45,121 bases of DNA from contig NZ_HG428741.1 of NCBI RefSeq assembly GCF_000380245.2, forward strand, positions 3,490,873 to 3,535,993, in the 5' to 3' direction. This stretch comes from Bacillus massiliigorillae (GTDB taxonomy: Bacteria > Bacillota > Bacilli > Bacillales > DSM-1321). A program made the translations under genes and the position numbers. Below, piece by piece: positions 8,868 through 16,325 of this stretch (its first letter is position 1; each line of letters begins with the position of its first letter). The notes under the pieces were generated by a model. The model was not told the DNA's origin, did no database searches, and saw only the letters and a list, made by a program, of their open reading frames with translations.

Positions 8868-9553
8868 GTTTAGAAAACAAACTAAAACAAGCTCTTCAAG
8901 AGAAAGCACACGAGTTAAGACCTCCACTTCAGTTAAAGATGCAAGTATTAAATCCAAAGGCTAGAATACGAGCCAAAAGAAAAAAACGGTTATTAACTGG
9001 AGCATTTGTAACTATGTTACTCATTCCTACTGGTGGAGCACTTGCGTATCAGAGTTCACTTGCTGACGAATTATATGGTTCTTTTGAAAATATAAAAAAA
9101 CATGTAGCTAGTTTTACAATGGAAAGCTTCCTAAAACTTAACGGAAAACTTGCGAATGCTAAAGGAGAATTAGGAGATGAAGAATATAAAGAATTTACTA
9201 ATCATTTAAAAGTTTTCACAAGTTCAAAATTAGAATATGGAGACAAATACGGCAATATTGATTATGATCAAATTCCAGCGAAAAAAGCTAAAGAACTAAA
9301 ACAAACTTTGATGATTTTACAACCTTTCTTTGATCGGTTAAATAATCAGCCCTCAACAAAAGACATTTTAACACCTACTGAATATGACCAATATATCTCT
9401 GCCCAGATGACATATGAAAAAATAAAAGTAAAAAGTGAAGTTAATCCAAATGAACGTCATGTTATAGAAGATATAAAAGAAAGTCTACGATTAGAATTTC
9501 TTAAAGCAGAAGCAATTATCGATGCTGTAAATGAGAAACAAAACCAATACTGA
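8864..9553 (+). CDS. Probable membrane-anchored anti-sigma factor (DUF3600-like)
   Basis: A 229-residue protein with a short cytoplasmic N-terminus (about 1-40, basic RAKRKKR just before the membrane), one transmembrane segment (about 42-60, LLTGAFVTMLLIPTGGALAY) and a helical extracytoplasmic domain. This topology, together with ATGA overlap with an ECF sigma gene, indicates an anti-sigma role. The outer part resembles the DUF3600 proteins I recall from Bacillus ECF operons; that assignment is from memory. No zinc-finger HxxxCxxC motif of ZAS anti-sigma factors is present, so sigma binding would use another fold. Confidence 0.7.
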   Translation: MSLENKLKQALQEKAHELRPPLQLKMQVLNPKARIRAKRKKRLLTGAFVTMLLIPTGGALAYQSSLADELYGSFENIKKHVASFTMESFLKLNGKLANAKGELGDEEYKEFTNHLKVFTSSKLEYGDKYGNIDYDQIPAKKAKELKQTLMILQPFFDRLNNQPSTKDILTPTEYDQYISAQMTYEKIKVKSEVNPNERHVIEDIKESLRLEFLKAEAIIDAVNEKQNQY

Positions 9554-9589
9554 TAATTACTTGTTCGCAGCCTACAATAAAAAGTAAAA

Positions 9590-9636
9590 AAAAAGCGTCC
9601 AAAAGTGATTTACCATCACTTTTGAGACACCTTTTT
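9590..9636. terminator. Bidirectional terminator between the ECF operon and cutC
   Basis: CAAAAGTGAT pairs with ATCACTTTTG around a 4-nt loop, flanked by A9 on the left and a T run on the right. Confidence 0.8.
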
Positions 9637-9638
9637 AA

Positions 9639-10328
9639 TCATGCATTTAATACAGATAATATATCTGCCACTTTGTGCTCATCAAAACCGTTTGCCAGTG
9701 TATTTCCTTCTCTTACACCAGTACCAAAGTGATATTCTTCTGCTTTTAAGAACGAGTGAATATCTGCAATATTATCTCTTTGCAACCCTGCTCCAACTAA
9801 GATGCGCGGACCGTGCCATACATCAGTTAATGTCATAAGCTGCTGTAGCTTTTCTTTCCCCGCTTCCGCTGATTTAGCACCGCCTGAAGTCAATATTCGT
9901 CTAACATGATTTGCATATTGACATAGCACTTCTAAACCGTCTGCTTGTTGATGAAGTTCATCAAACGCACGATGGAACGTAATATCGAAATTTGGCACTA
10001 CATTGATTACTTTTTCAAGTAAAGCTTGGTCAATTTCACCATTTTTTAAAGCTCCAAAGACAATACCTGTAACACCTATATCCTCAAAAGCTAATATGTC
10101 TTCACGCATGCTATTCCAATCACTTTCATCATACTCGAAAGAGAAACTATGCGGTCTAAGCATTACTTGTACAGGAATGGATACACTTTCAATAATACGT
10201 TTGGTTGTACCATAACTAGGAGTTAACCCACCCTCCGAAATAGCCGAAACAAGCTCCAAACGATTAACACCAATCTGCTCGGCAATGATAGCATCTTTTT
10301 CATTTTGTACAATACATTCTAAGATCAT
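9639..10328 (-). CDS. cutC: CutC family TIM-barrel protein
   Basis: A 229-residue TIM-barrel protein of the CutC family, long called a copper homeostasis protein although its biochemical role remains unclear. Family stretches include NRLELVSAISEGGLTPSYG, VMLRPHSFSFEYDE, GALKNGEID, DITFHRAFDE and RRILTSGGAKSA. The start at 10328 (MILECIVQNEKDA) is set by the upstream TAGGTGA site; the longer frame adds 19 unlikely residues. No copper transporter or other metal gene is near. Confidence 0.88.
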   Translation of the reverse strand: MILECIVQNEKDAIIAEQIGVNRLELVSAISEGGLTPSYGTTKRIIESVSIPVQVMLRPHSFSFEYDESDWNSMREDILAFEDIGVTGIVFGALKNGEIDQALLEKVINVVPNFDITFHRAFDELHQQADGLEVLCQYANHVRRILTSGGAKSAEAGKEKLQQLMTLTDVWHGPRILVGAGLQRDNIADIHSFLKAEEYHFGTGVREGNTLANGFDEHKVADILSVLNA

Positions 10329-10465
10329 GATGTCACCTACTCTATTCTTATATCTGTTACTTCTATGATAACCAATTTCAAACATTAGATAATGTTTTTA
10401 TACCCCATATTATAACAAACTACCTTAAACAAGAAGATTTTTTTGAAAAAACAAAAATAATTAAG

Positions 10466-10630
10466 AAAAACCGGCACCGGTCTTTTTTGATTAAAGTTAT
10501 ATTTCTTGTACTACTCCCAATCAAAAAAGAGCTATGCTCTGAAATAAGAAGAACTGTTCTTGAAAACCCTCCCTTGGTTTTCAAAACAGATTGGCTTATT
10601 TCAGAGCATAGCAGGTGTAAGGTTAGACAC
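10466..10630 (+). repeat. Structured interspersed element A, copy 1
   Basis: Part of a 555-bp gene-free stretch between cutC and the LCP gene. It folds into nested perfect stems: TCTTTTTTGATT (10481-10492) with 10519-10530; an 18-bp stem GCTATGCTCTGAAATAAG (10531-10548) with 10595-10612; inside it TTGAAAACC (10560-10568) with GGTTTTCAA (10576-10584). The ends can close as AACC..CACC with GGTG..GGTT. Copies 2 and 3 show paired changes in the same stems. No ORF or terminator T run is present. Strand is given in the orientation starting ACCGGCACCGGTC. Confidence 0.8.
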
Positions 10631-10633
10631 TAA

Positions 10634-10692
10634 GAAAAGCGCAAGCGCCCGTTTAGCGAAATCTACTAGTCGCTGGGCGCTGGAGCTAGACA
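10634..10692 (+). repeat. Element B, internally deleted copy (B1)
   Basis: A 59-bp hairpin element: AGCGCCC (10644-10650) pairs with GGGCGCT (10675-10681), and AGCGA (10655-10659) with TCGCT (10670-10674), with GTTT bulged out. It matches both ends of the 149-bp copy at 29686-29834 but lacks the middle ~90 bp. It ends with GGAGCTAGACA, like the full copy. Confidence 0.8.
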
Positions 10693-10696
10693 ATTA

Positions 10697-10862
10697 GAAA
10701 ATCGGCACCGGTCCTTTTTGATTTAGATTTTGCTTCTCTTTTTAGCTTCCAATCAAAAAGGAGCCATGCGGCAGGCATATGACGAGCTGTTCTTGAAAAC
10801 CCGCTTTTGATTTTCAAAGCAGAACGGCTTATGACCGAGCATGGCAGGTGTAAGGTTAGACA
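10697..10862 (+). repeat. Structured interspersed element A, copy 2
   Basis: Starts 5 nt after element B1. It keeps the plan of copy 1 with compensatory changes: the first stem is CCTTTTTGATT/AATCAAAAAGG instead of TCTTTTTTGATT/AATCAAAAAAGA, and the base of the second stem is GCCATGC/GCATGGC instead of GCTATGC/GCATAGC. The apical TTGAAAA/TTTTCAA hairpin is kept. It ends GGTGTAAGGTTAGACAC, about 20 nt before the stop of the LCP gene. Confidence 0.8.
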
Positions 10863-10883
10863 CCGCACAAAATTATATACATT

Positions 10884-11822
10884 TTAAGTCTGCAGAAACT
10901 TTTTTAATGCTTCTTTATTTTTGTCAAAATCAATATCTAACACCTGTGTCCGATATTGATCATCTAACGTTGCATCTTCAAAAGAGTCAACAAGTGGTAT
11001 ACGCAATTTTTCAATATTGGAATTTCCACTAGTTAAGAAAGATGTCAATACCTTCAACATTCTTGTATTTTCAATATTTGTATCAATAAATGGTCGTACT
11101 GTACCTAGCATTTTTGGTAACTTTGCTACCCCTTGAATGCTAATCATTTCATTTGTAATGGTCTGTAGAACTTTTTGTTGTCGCACAACTCGTCCAAAAT
11201 CACTTTGAGCGTCACCGCGAAATCTCGCATAGCCTAACAGCTCTTTACCATTTAATTTCTGTAAACCTGGTTCTAATGTGACATATATATTCTTAGACAT
11301 TCTCTTTTCCACATTAATTTCGACACCATCTGGAAAAGCAGCATCTATTCCCTCCATGAAACCCCGAAAATCAATAATGGCATAATAATTAATATCGATA
11401 TCAAAATTCTCTTTGATTGTTTCACGAAGTAAGTCAGGACCACCTATAGAATAAGCAGCATTTATTTTTTGTTTCTGTTCATGACCTGGTATTGCAATAT
11501 AAATATCTCTCATCAAAGAAACAAGCTTTGCTTGCTTTGATTTCGTATCATATTGGGCAATCATAATTGTATCAGAATTACCACTTTCTGCACCACGAGA
11601 ATCTCCACCAATTAATAAAACATTCATAGTGCCTTGAAAAGGGGCACCCTTAAACTTAATTTCTTTCTTATTCAACTCAGAGACCTTTTCTCCAACCTTA
11701 TATCCACTATAATACTCCCATGCAAAATAAGAAGACGGTAAAACTATCAATAAAACTAGTACTGTAAAAATAAATAATACCCTTTTTCTCTGTTTTAATT
11801 TACGCTTCTTCACTCTGCTCAT
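10884..11822 (-). CDS. LytR-CpsA-Psr (LCP) family cell-wall glycopolymer ligase
   Basis: A 312-residue membrane-anchored LCP phosphotransferase, which attaches teichoic acid or other anionic polymers to peptidoglycan. A basic N-terminus (KKRKLKQRKR) precedes one transmembrane helix (about 13-34). The extracytoplasmic LCP domain shows MNVLLIGGDSRGAESGNSDTIMIA, SLMRDIYIAIPG, KINAAYSIGGP and GYARFRGDAQSDFGRVVRQQ, which carry the conserved Asp and Arg residues that bind the polyprenyl pyrophosphate head. The start has GGAG 7 nt upstream. It probably belongs to the TagT/U/V group; which member cannot be said. The D,D-carboxypeptidase gene lies just upstream on the same strand. Confidence 0.9.
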   Translation of the reverse strand: MSRVKKRKLKQRKRVLFIFTVLVLLIVLPSSYFAWEYYSGYKVGEKVSELNKKEIKFKGAPFQGTMNVLLIGGDSRGAESGNSDTIMIAQYDTKSKQAKLVSLMRDIYIAIPGHEQKQKINAAYSIGGPDLLRETIKENFDIDINYYAIIDFRGFMEGIDAAFPDGVEINVEKRMSKNIYVTLEPGLQKLNGKELLGYARFRGDAQSDFGRVVRQQKVLQTITNEMISIQGVAKLPKMLGTVRPFIDTNIENTRMLKVLTSFLTSGNSNIEKLRIPLVDSFEDATLDDQYRTQVLDIDFDKNKEALKKFLQT

Positions 11823-11908
11823 GAATAGTCTCCATTATCATAAATTGAATATTATGTTTTAAAACCCACATATATAACAAATATACCAAATATGACATTT
11901 TTAGACAA

Positions 11909-12829
11909 TCAGTTATTTATCTCGCCATTAAGTAATGCAGTAGAGTCAGTCCAGACATCGTTTTCTGTCGAATTCATAACAACTGCTATTAAAGACATAT
12001 CGTTACTTGTAGCTGATGAAACTAAACAATAACCAGCTTCGTCTGTAAATCCTGTTTTAATTCCATTCGCACCTTCATAATAAAAACCGCTTTCATGATC
12101 CAAGAGCTTATTTCTATTTTTATAAGTAACGCTTTGATCAGAATATTTTTCTTGACCGACAATATTACGAAACTCTTTATTTTCCATAGCAGCTTGAGCA
12201 ATCATCGCCATATCATAAGCTGTTGTATAATGATTTTTGTCATGCAAGCCATGAGGATTTACGAAATGAGAATGTTTAGCTCCTACCTTTTCGGCTTTCT
12301 TATTCATTAAGTTTGCAAAATATGCAATGGCTTCACTCTCCGTTAAGCCCTTTTGTTCTTTGTTGGCAATATAAATAGCTATTGTTCTTGCTGCATCATT
12401 GCCAGACGGTAGCATTAAACCTGCTAACAATTGACGGAGAGTCACTTCTTGTCCTTGATACAAAAAAGCCGTACTTTCACCTTTTTGCTTCATATTTATT
12501 TCTTTTCCAACAGTAACAACATCCTCTAAGTTACCTCTTTCAATTGCAATAAGAGCTGTCAAAATCTTAGTTGTACTGGCTGGATACACTCTTTCTTGTT
12601 CATTTTTCGCAAATAGAGTTTCTCCTGTTTCACTATTTAACACTATCCCTGCTTTACCTACAATTCGTTGATTACTAGTTGCATCCACCCTTGGAATTGA
12701 ACGCTCATCCTCGATTTTAGCCTCATATGATATTGTTTTCCATTTCGAATAAAATATTGTTTGAACATCAGGTATCATAAACACAATAATTACTAAAACA
12801 AGAAGAATTATTAATCGTTTACCTTTCAT
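11909..12829 (-). CDS. D-alanyl-D-alanine carboxypeptidase (peptidase S11)
   Basis: Low-molecular-weight penicillin-binding protein that trims the terminal D-alanine of peptidoglycan stem peptides. One N-terminal hydrophobic helix (MKGKRLIILLVLVIIVFMIP) acts as anchor or uncleaved signal. The S11 catalytic motifs are all present: ASTTK (SxxK), SGND (SxN) and KTGFTD (KTG). At about 306 residues it stops soon after the catalytic domain and lacks the usual C-terminal PBP5 domain. The start at 12829 is preceded by AGGGGAAGGA about 10 nt away; an ATG at 12868 lies upstream of that site. Three phased TCTTAA boxes lie in the upstream region, suggesting control by an OmpR-type response regulator. Confidence 0.88.
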   Translation of the reverse strand: MKGKRLIILLVLVIIVFMIPDVQTIFYSKWKTISYEAKIEDERSIPRVDATSNQRIVGKAGIVLNSETGETLFAKNEQERVYPASTTKILTALIAIERGNLEDVVTVGKEINMKQKGESTAFLYQGQEVTLRQLLAGLMLPSGNDAARTIAIYIANKEQKGLTESEAIAYFANLMNKKAEKVGAKHSHFVNPHGLHDKNHYTTAYDMAMIAQAAMENKEFRNIVGQEKYSDQSVTYKNRNKLLDHESGFYYEGANGIKTGFTDEAGYCLVSSATSNDMSLIAVVMNSTENDVWTDSTALLNGEINN

Positions 12830-12878
12830 TTCGCTCAATCCTTCCCCTAGTTTGTATACACTAAGCATACAAATTCAT

Positions 12879-12917
12879 TCTTAAGAGAAACGAAAATAAA
12901 TCTTAAGATAATCTTAA
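12879..12917. promoter_or_regulatory. Phased TCTTAA direct repeats upstream of the carboxypeptidase gene
   Basis: TCTTAAGA at 12879 and 12901 and TCTTAA at 12912 are spaced 22 and 11 bp apart, so they lie on one face of the helix. This is typical of OmpR/PhoB-family response-regulator sites. They lie 50-90 bp upstream of the carboxypeptidase start, close to where its -35 region should be. The nearest kinase gene (14520-16052) has no adjacent regulator. Confidence 0.55.
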
Positions 12918-12932
12918 TTTAGAAGGGAAGAC

Positions 12933-12971
12933 ATAAAAAAACCGACAACCCTTTATAAGAATTATCGGTTT
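12933..12971 (-). terminator. Intrinsic terminator of the EIIC-like gene
   Basis: On the minus strand AAACCGATAA pairs with TTGTCGGTTT, followed by seven Ts. Confidence 0.8.
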
Positions 12972-12982
12972 GAATACGATTA

Positions 12983-14005
12983 TTAAGAAACTTCTAAGTG
13001 AAGATCTCCAGCTTTTGTTTTACCCATCATTTTTAATACGCGATGTAAAACTAACGTAATAATAGCTGGTAAAACCATACCTACACCAACGTAAATTAAT
13101 AATACGTTTAAGCCTTGTGTTGTCCAAACACTAATTGGAGCAATTAATGAGCTTAGTCCCATTCCTCCTAGTTCAAAAGGAACTTGGAAATTAAATAGCA
13201 TTGTCGCAATCGGTGCGCAAATAATAGCAGCCACAAATGTTGGAATGACATAATAAGGTTTTCGAATTAAGTTCGGGAATTGAACTTTTGGTGTAACAAT
13301 TGCTTGTGCAAGAATACCACCCATATCATTATCTTTTCTAGACATTACTGTGAATCCAACGAATTGTACTGTACAGCCAATTAATGCTGCTGCACTAGAA
13401 ACAGGGTCTAGCTGTAAAGCTACTGCAAGTGCTGCAGAAGACGCCGGTGTCATTAATAAAATACTCCAAACAAGTGCAATTACCATACTACCAAGTAAAG
13501 GATAACCAGAAACAGCTTCCGTAATTTGTCCACTTACCCAAGTTAAGAAAGGTGTTGTTACAGCTGCTACACCTACACCAGCAACACCACCGATGAATAC
13601 TGCCGCTAACGGAATAGCCATAATATCAAGTTTTGTTTTACCAGTAAGCTTAATACCTACATAAGTTGCTACAACCGCTGCTATTACCGCACTAATTGGT
13701 TGACCTGTAATAATTGTAAATGCTCCTTCGGCGGTCTTATGAATAGCTGCTCCACCAACAACAGCACTGGACATTGCGCTAAAGATTACTAATGAGTTAC
13801 CACCAAGTTGATAAGCAATCCCTGCACCAAGTGCTGGCGCTAATAATACTTTCGTTGCCCCACCGATTAGAATCAATGCTTCCCAGCCAAGATATCCCCC
13901 AATCGATTCAAACAGCATCCCAATTCCTAATGTAACTAATACCGCATTTGCGATTCCGGTAGAAGCTTTATAAAGTTGCTCCATGAAATGTTCTTTTCTG
14001 CTCAT
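12983..14005 (-). CDS. PTS_EIIC_2-type membrane protein (putative sugar or small-molecule transporter)
   Basis: Polytopic membrane protein of 340 residues with eight to ten glycine/alanine-rich helices, e.g. IANAVLVTLGIGMLFESIGG, LLAPALGAGIAYQLGGNSLV and SSAVVGGAAIHKT. It resembles the 'PTS transporter subunit IIC' family (PF13303), which is not linked to classical EIIA/EIIB partners. None are encoded nearby. The start at 14005 (MSRKEHFMEQLYKA) follows AGGGGGAAA; the longer frame reads through the leader and is wrong. It is expressed from its own promoter (14267-14295) after a long leader with an internal terminator. The substrate is unknown. Confidence 0.75.
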   Translation of the reverse strand: MSRKEHFMEQLYKASTGIANAVLVTLGIGMLFESIGGYLGWEALILIGGATKVLLAPALGAGIAYQLGGNSLVIFSAMSSAVVGGAAIHKTAEGAFTIITGQPISAVIAAVVATYVGIKLTGKTKLDIMAIPLAAVFIGGVAGVGVAAVTTPFLTWVSGQITEAVSGYPLLGSMVIALVWSILLMTPASSAALAVALQLDPVSSAAALIGCTVQFVGFTVMSRKDNDMGGILAQAIVTPKVQFPNLIRKPYYVIPTFVAAIICAPIATMLFNFQVPFELGGMGLSSLIAPISVWTTQGLNVLLIYVGVGMVLPAIITLVLHRVLKMMGKTKAGDLHLEVS

Positions 14006-14063
14006 GTTGTGTTTCCCCCTAGTTCGTATAATAATCAGAAAATTTAAACATATAAGTTCAAAT

Positions 14064-14177
14064 AAAAAACCCATCCTGCATTGGAAGGGCGCTTCCTCAT
14101 TTACGCTTGAGCGCCTTGTAAAATAAAAACTACAAGTTGGACTCAAACAATCCCTTGAGAAATGGATGTTTCAGTCC
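14064..14177 (-). promoter_or_regulatory. Riboswitch-like leader with terminator/antiterminator, ligand unknown
   Basis: The 5' leader of the EIIC-like gene (about 255 nt) is highly structured on the minus strand. In order it has: a strong hairpin of GGACTgAAACA (14177 downward) with its partner at 14139-14154; CTTGTA/TACAAG; AAGGCGCT with AGCGCC(C)TT; and CCCTTCC-AATGCA-GGATGGG followed by six Ts (14064-14089), an intrinsic terminator. The antiterminator arm AGCGCCCTT and the terminator arm CCCTTCC share CCCTT (14085-14089), so the two folds exclude each other. I do not recognise it as a T-box, purine, SAM, TPP, fluoride or M-box aptamer. Confidence 0.55.
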
Positions 14178-14266
14178 GATCAGCATAATATGAGCAATAT
14201 GTTATGAATGTTGTTATGCGTAAACTTCCCCATCCTAATTTCCCCTCTCGTTTGATTACTTAAGTT

Positions 14267-14295
14267 ATAATAACACCAATTTTCTGATAATGCAA
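14267..14295 (-). promoter_or_regulatory. Sigma-A-type promoter of the EIIC-like gene
   Basis: On the minus strand, TTGCAT (14290-14295), a 17-bp spacer and TATTAT (14267-14272). The start of transcription would be near 14260, giving a leader of about 255 nt. Confidence 0.65.
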
Positions 14296-14319
14296 AATAT
14301 TATTTCTATTCAGATAAAA

Positions 14320-14333
14320 TAAAAACGCTTACA
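14320..14333 (+). promoter_or_regulatory. Candidate cre (CcpA) site
   Basis: TAAAAACGCTTACA fits TGNAANCGNWNNCA at every position except G2. It lies about 60 bp upstream of the expected start of the EIIC transcript. The remaining 14300-14460 stretch is AT-rich with no gene seen. Confidence 0.35.
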
Positions 14334-14464
14334 TTTTTCATTCGAAAACCTTATATAATAAATAAAACCAAGAATTACAACATATAACAATTATATCAAT
14401 ATATAATATTACTTATATGGATGTAACTTCATAAAAATGATATTATTACCTAATTATCCCTAAA

Positions 14465-14498
14465 CAAAAAAACGTCCAACTTCTTTAAGTGGACGTTT
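14465..14498 (-). terminator. Intrinsic terminator of the histidine kinase gene
   Basis: On the minus strand AAACGTCCA pairs with TGGACGTTT (imperfect apex), followed by a T run. Confidence 0.8.
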
Positions 14499-14519
14499 AA
14501 CTCAAAATACTGTTTTCCA

Positions 14520-16052
14520 TTAAACTGCTAGAGGAATCCTAATTATAAAAGTAGTCCCCTTCCCTTTTTCACTCTCAACATTAATGCTTCCTTCATGTCT
14601 CGAAATTATACTTTTGACAATATTCAATCCGAGACCTGTACTTTCTTTATCAGCCTTAATAGGTTCCGTACGATAAAAACGGTCATAAATGAGATGTAAT
14701 TGACTAGAATCAATTCCAATACCACTATCTGAAACCTTCAAAAACGCTTGCTGAGTTGCATAATCAAGTCCAACACTTACTTCAACTGAGCCCCCAACTG
14801 GCGTATATTTAATACTATTACTTATGATGTTGAAATAAACTTGCTCCATACGTAATGGATCAATTAAAACTTCAGCATTTTGTTTTGGAACCTTATCCAT
14901 ATGAAGTTTATATTTAATATCTTCACTTTGCAAATTAGCATCATAATCAGTAAAGATTCTTTTCATATAATCATACCAATCTACTTTTTCTAAATGAAAA
15001 TGAATTTGATTATTTTCAAGCATATTCAGTTGCCTTAAATCCCCTAATAGTTTCTCCATTAAACTACTTTTATTTAAAATTTCAACTAAATATTGTTTAT
15101 TCGTGACTGGAATCACTTCTTCGAGCATTCCTTTGGAAATCATACCAATAGATGTAATCGGATTAGATAGATCATGACATATGTCTGAGATAATCTGACT
15201 TTTTTCATTTTGAAGGCTTCTCATCTCAACATTAGCTCTTTCTAATTCAACCGTTCGTTCTTTCACTTTTTCCTGTAATAATTGCTTCATTTCGACCGTT
15301 TCAGAATAAGAATTCAGGAACCTTTCCATGTTAAGAACACTATGAATTAGTAAAAATAGAAATATTCCGAGCCCATTTTGACTCACTTCTTCTATTACAT
15401 GATAAATGACTAATTGATGTTGAAAACCAGTCAGTACAATTATTATCACACTAATGAAAACCCAGATTATTTGCTTCTGCTTTTCACGAAATTTTCGCCA
15501 AGTTACATATAATAGATAAATAAAATAACAAAAATAAAGCATAGAATTAAGTTGAAAAAGTTTGACTATAAAGTCGAAATTATTGAACATAGTCAAAACG
15601 GTAAGAACGCTAACACAAATGATTATAAACATAGTAAGTAAGCGATGAGCTTGCTTATGTAAAAAAGCACTTATGTAAATATGGAAAAAATATAAACTCA
15701 TATAATTACATATATAAATAAGCTTCAGTAAAAGAAACCAGTCTCCATAAGGTATAATCATTAAAACCATTGAAATAATGATCGTCCAAATGTAAAAACT
15801 AAAGTACAATGGAACTTTATCGTCTGGTCTTTTAATATACAAATTTGATTGAAAAAAACTTACTGTAAATAGAATACCAATGAAGAATAAGCTCCAAACT
15901 ATGAGTTCCAAATTTGATGATTGAACGAAAGAATATAATAAAACCTCTTTTCGCATATTCTCAACAAAATACGTAAGATTTGTAAATACCGTTAATAAAA
16001 AGATCCCTAATAAAATCCCCAGTATATATCCTATACTACTGAACTTCTTCAT
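14520..16052 (-). CDS. Orphan membrane sensor histidine kinase
   Basis: A 510-residue kinase. The N-terminal half (about 1-245) has about eight hydrophobic helices without an evident extracellular domain, suggesting a membrane-embedded sensor. A coiled coil (about 250-285, MKQLLQEKVKERTVELERA) leads to HisKA with phospho-acceptor in ICHDLSNPITS. The HATPase domain shows the N box (NIISNSIKYT), G1 (DSGIGID), F box (DRFYR) and G2 (GLGLNIVKS). RBS GGAAAGGAGAGG precedes the ATG. No response-regulator gene lies on either side, so the partner is encoded elsewhere. Confidence 0.88.
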   Translation of the reverse strand: MKKFSSIGYILGILLGIFLLTVFTNLTYFVENMRKEVLLYSFVQSSNLELIVWSLFFIGILFTVSFFQSNLYIKRPDDKVPLYFSFYIWTIIISMVLMIIPYGDWFLLLKLIYICNYMSLYFFHIYISAFLHKQAHRLLTMFIIICVSVLTVLTMFNNFDFIVKLFQLNSMLYFCYFIYLLYVTWRKFREKQKQIIWVFISVIIIVLTGFQHQLVIYHVIEEVSQNGLGIFLFLLIHSVLNMERFLNSYSETVEMKQLLQEKVKERTVELERANVEMRSLQNEKSQIISDICHDLSNPITSIGMISKGMLEEVIPVTNKQYLVEILNKSSLMEKLLGDLRQLNMLENNQIHFHLEKVDWYDYMKRIFTDYDANLQSEDIKYKLHMDKVPKQNAEVLIDPLRMEQVYFNIISNSIKYTPVGGSVEVSVGLDYATQQAFLKVSDSGIGIDSSQLHLIYDRFYRTEPIKADKESTGLGLNIVKSIISRHEGSINVESEKGKGTTFIIRIPLAV

Positions 16053-16247
16053 TCCCTCTCCTTTCCAAACAGTACAAAGAAGCTCAAAATATCACTCTGT
16101 TCTTTCATCCATAATAATATTGAACCTTGTATTAGTTTTAAATCATCAGAAATCTTACTTATTTTTACATTTATAACAACTTTAATTATACTAAAAATTC
16201 AATCTTATTACACCGATATAAGCCTTTATATCGAACCTAATATTAAA

Positions 16248-16280
16248 GAGGAATACAAACCTTTCTAGTTTGTATTCCTC
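16248..16280 (-). terminator. Hairpin after hemY
   Basis: GAGGAATACAAAC and GTTTGTATTCCTC form a perfect 13-bp stem around a 7-nt loop. The T run is modest on both strands (TTTAAT on minus, CTTTT on plus). A second 8-bp palindrome CGATATAA/TTATATCG lies at 16214-16233. Confidence 0.65.
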
Positions 16281-16325
16281 TCTTTTAAATAACCACTAAA
16301 GACCAACGTTGTTTGTTATCACATT

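Noticed and set aside
10466..10862. Insertion sequence remnant
   Set aside because: No transposase fragment in any frame and no obvious target duplication; the structure is better described as a repeated folded element.
10686..10868. 60-residue minus-strand ORF
   Set aside because: It is the antisense of element A copy 2 and has no RBS.
14064..14260. T-box or other known riboswitch for the EIIC leader
   Set aside because: No GGGTGG-type T-box sequence and no match to the purine, SAM, lysine, glycine, TPP, fluoride or M-box cores I can recall; left as orphan.
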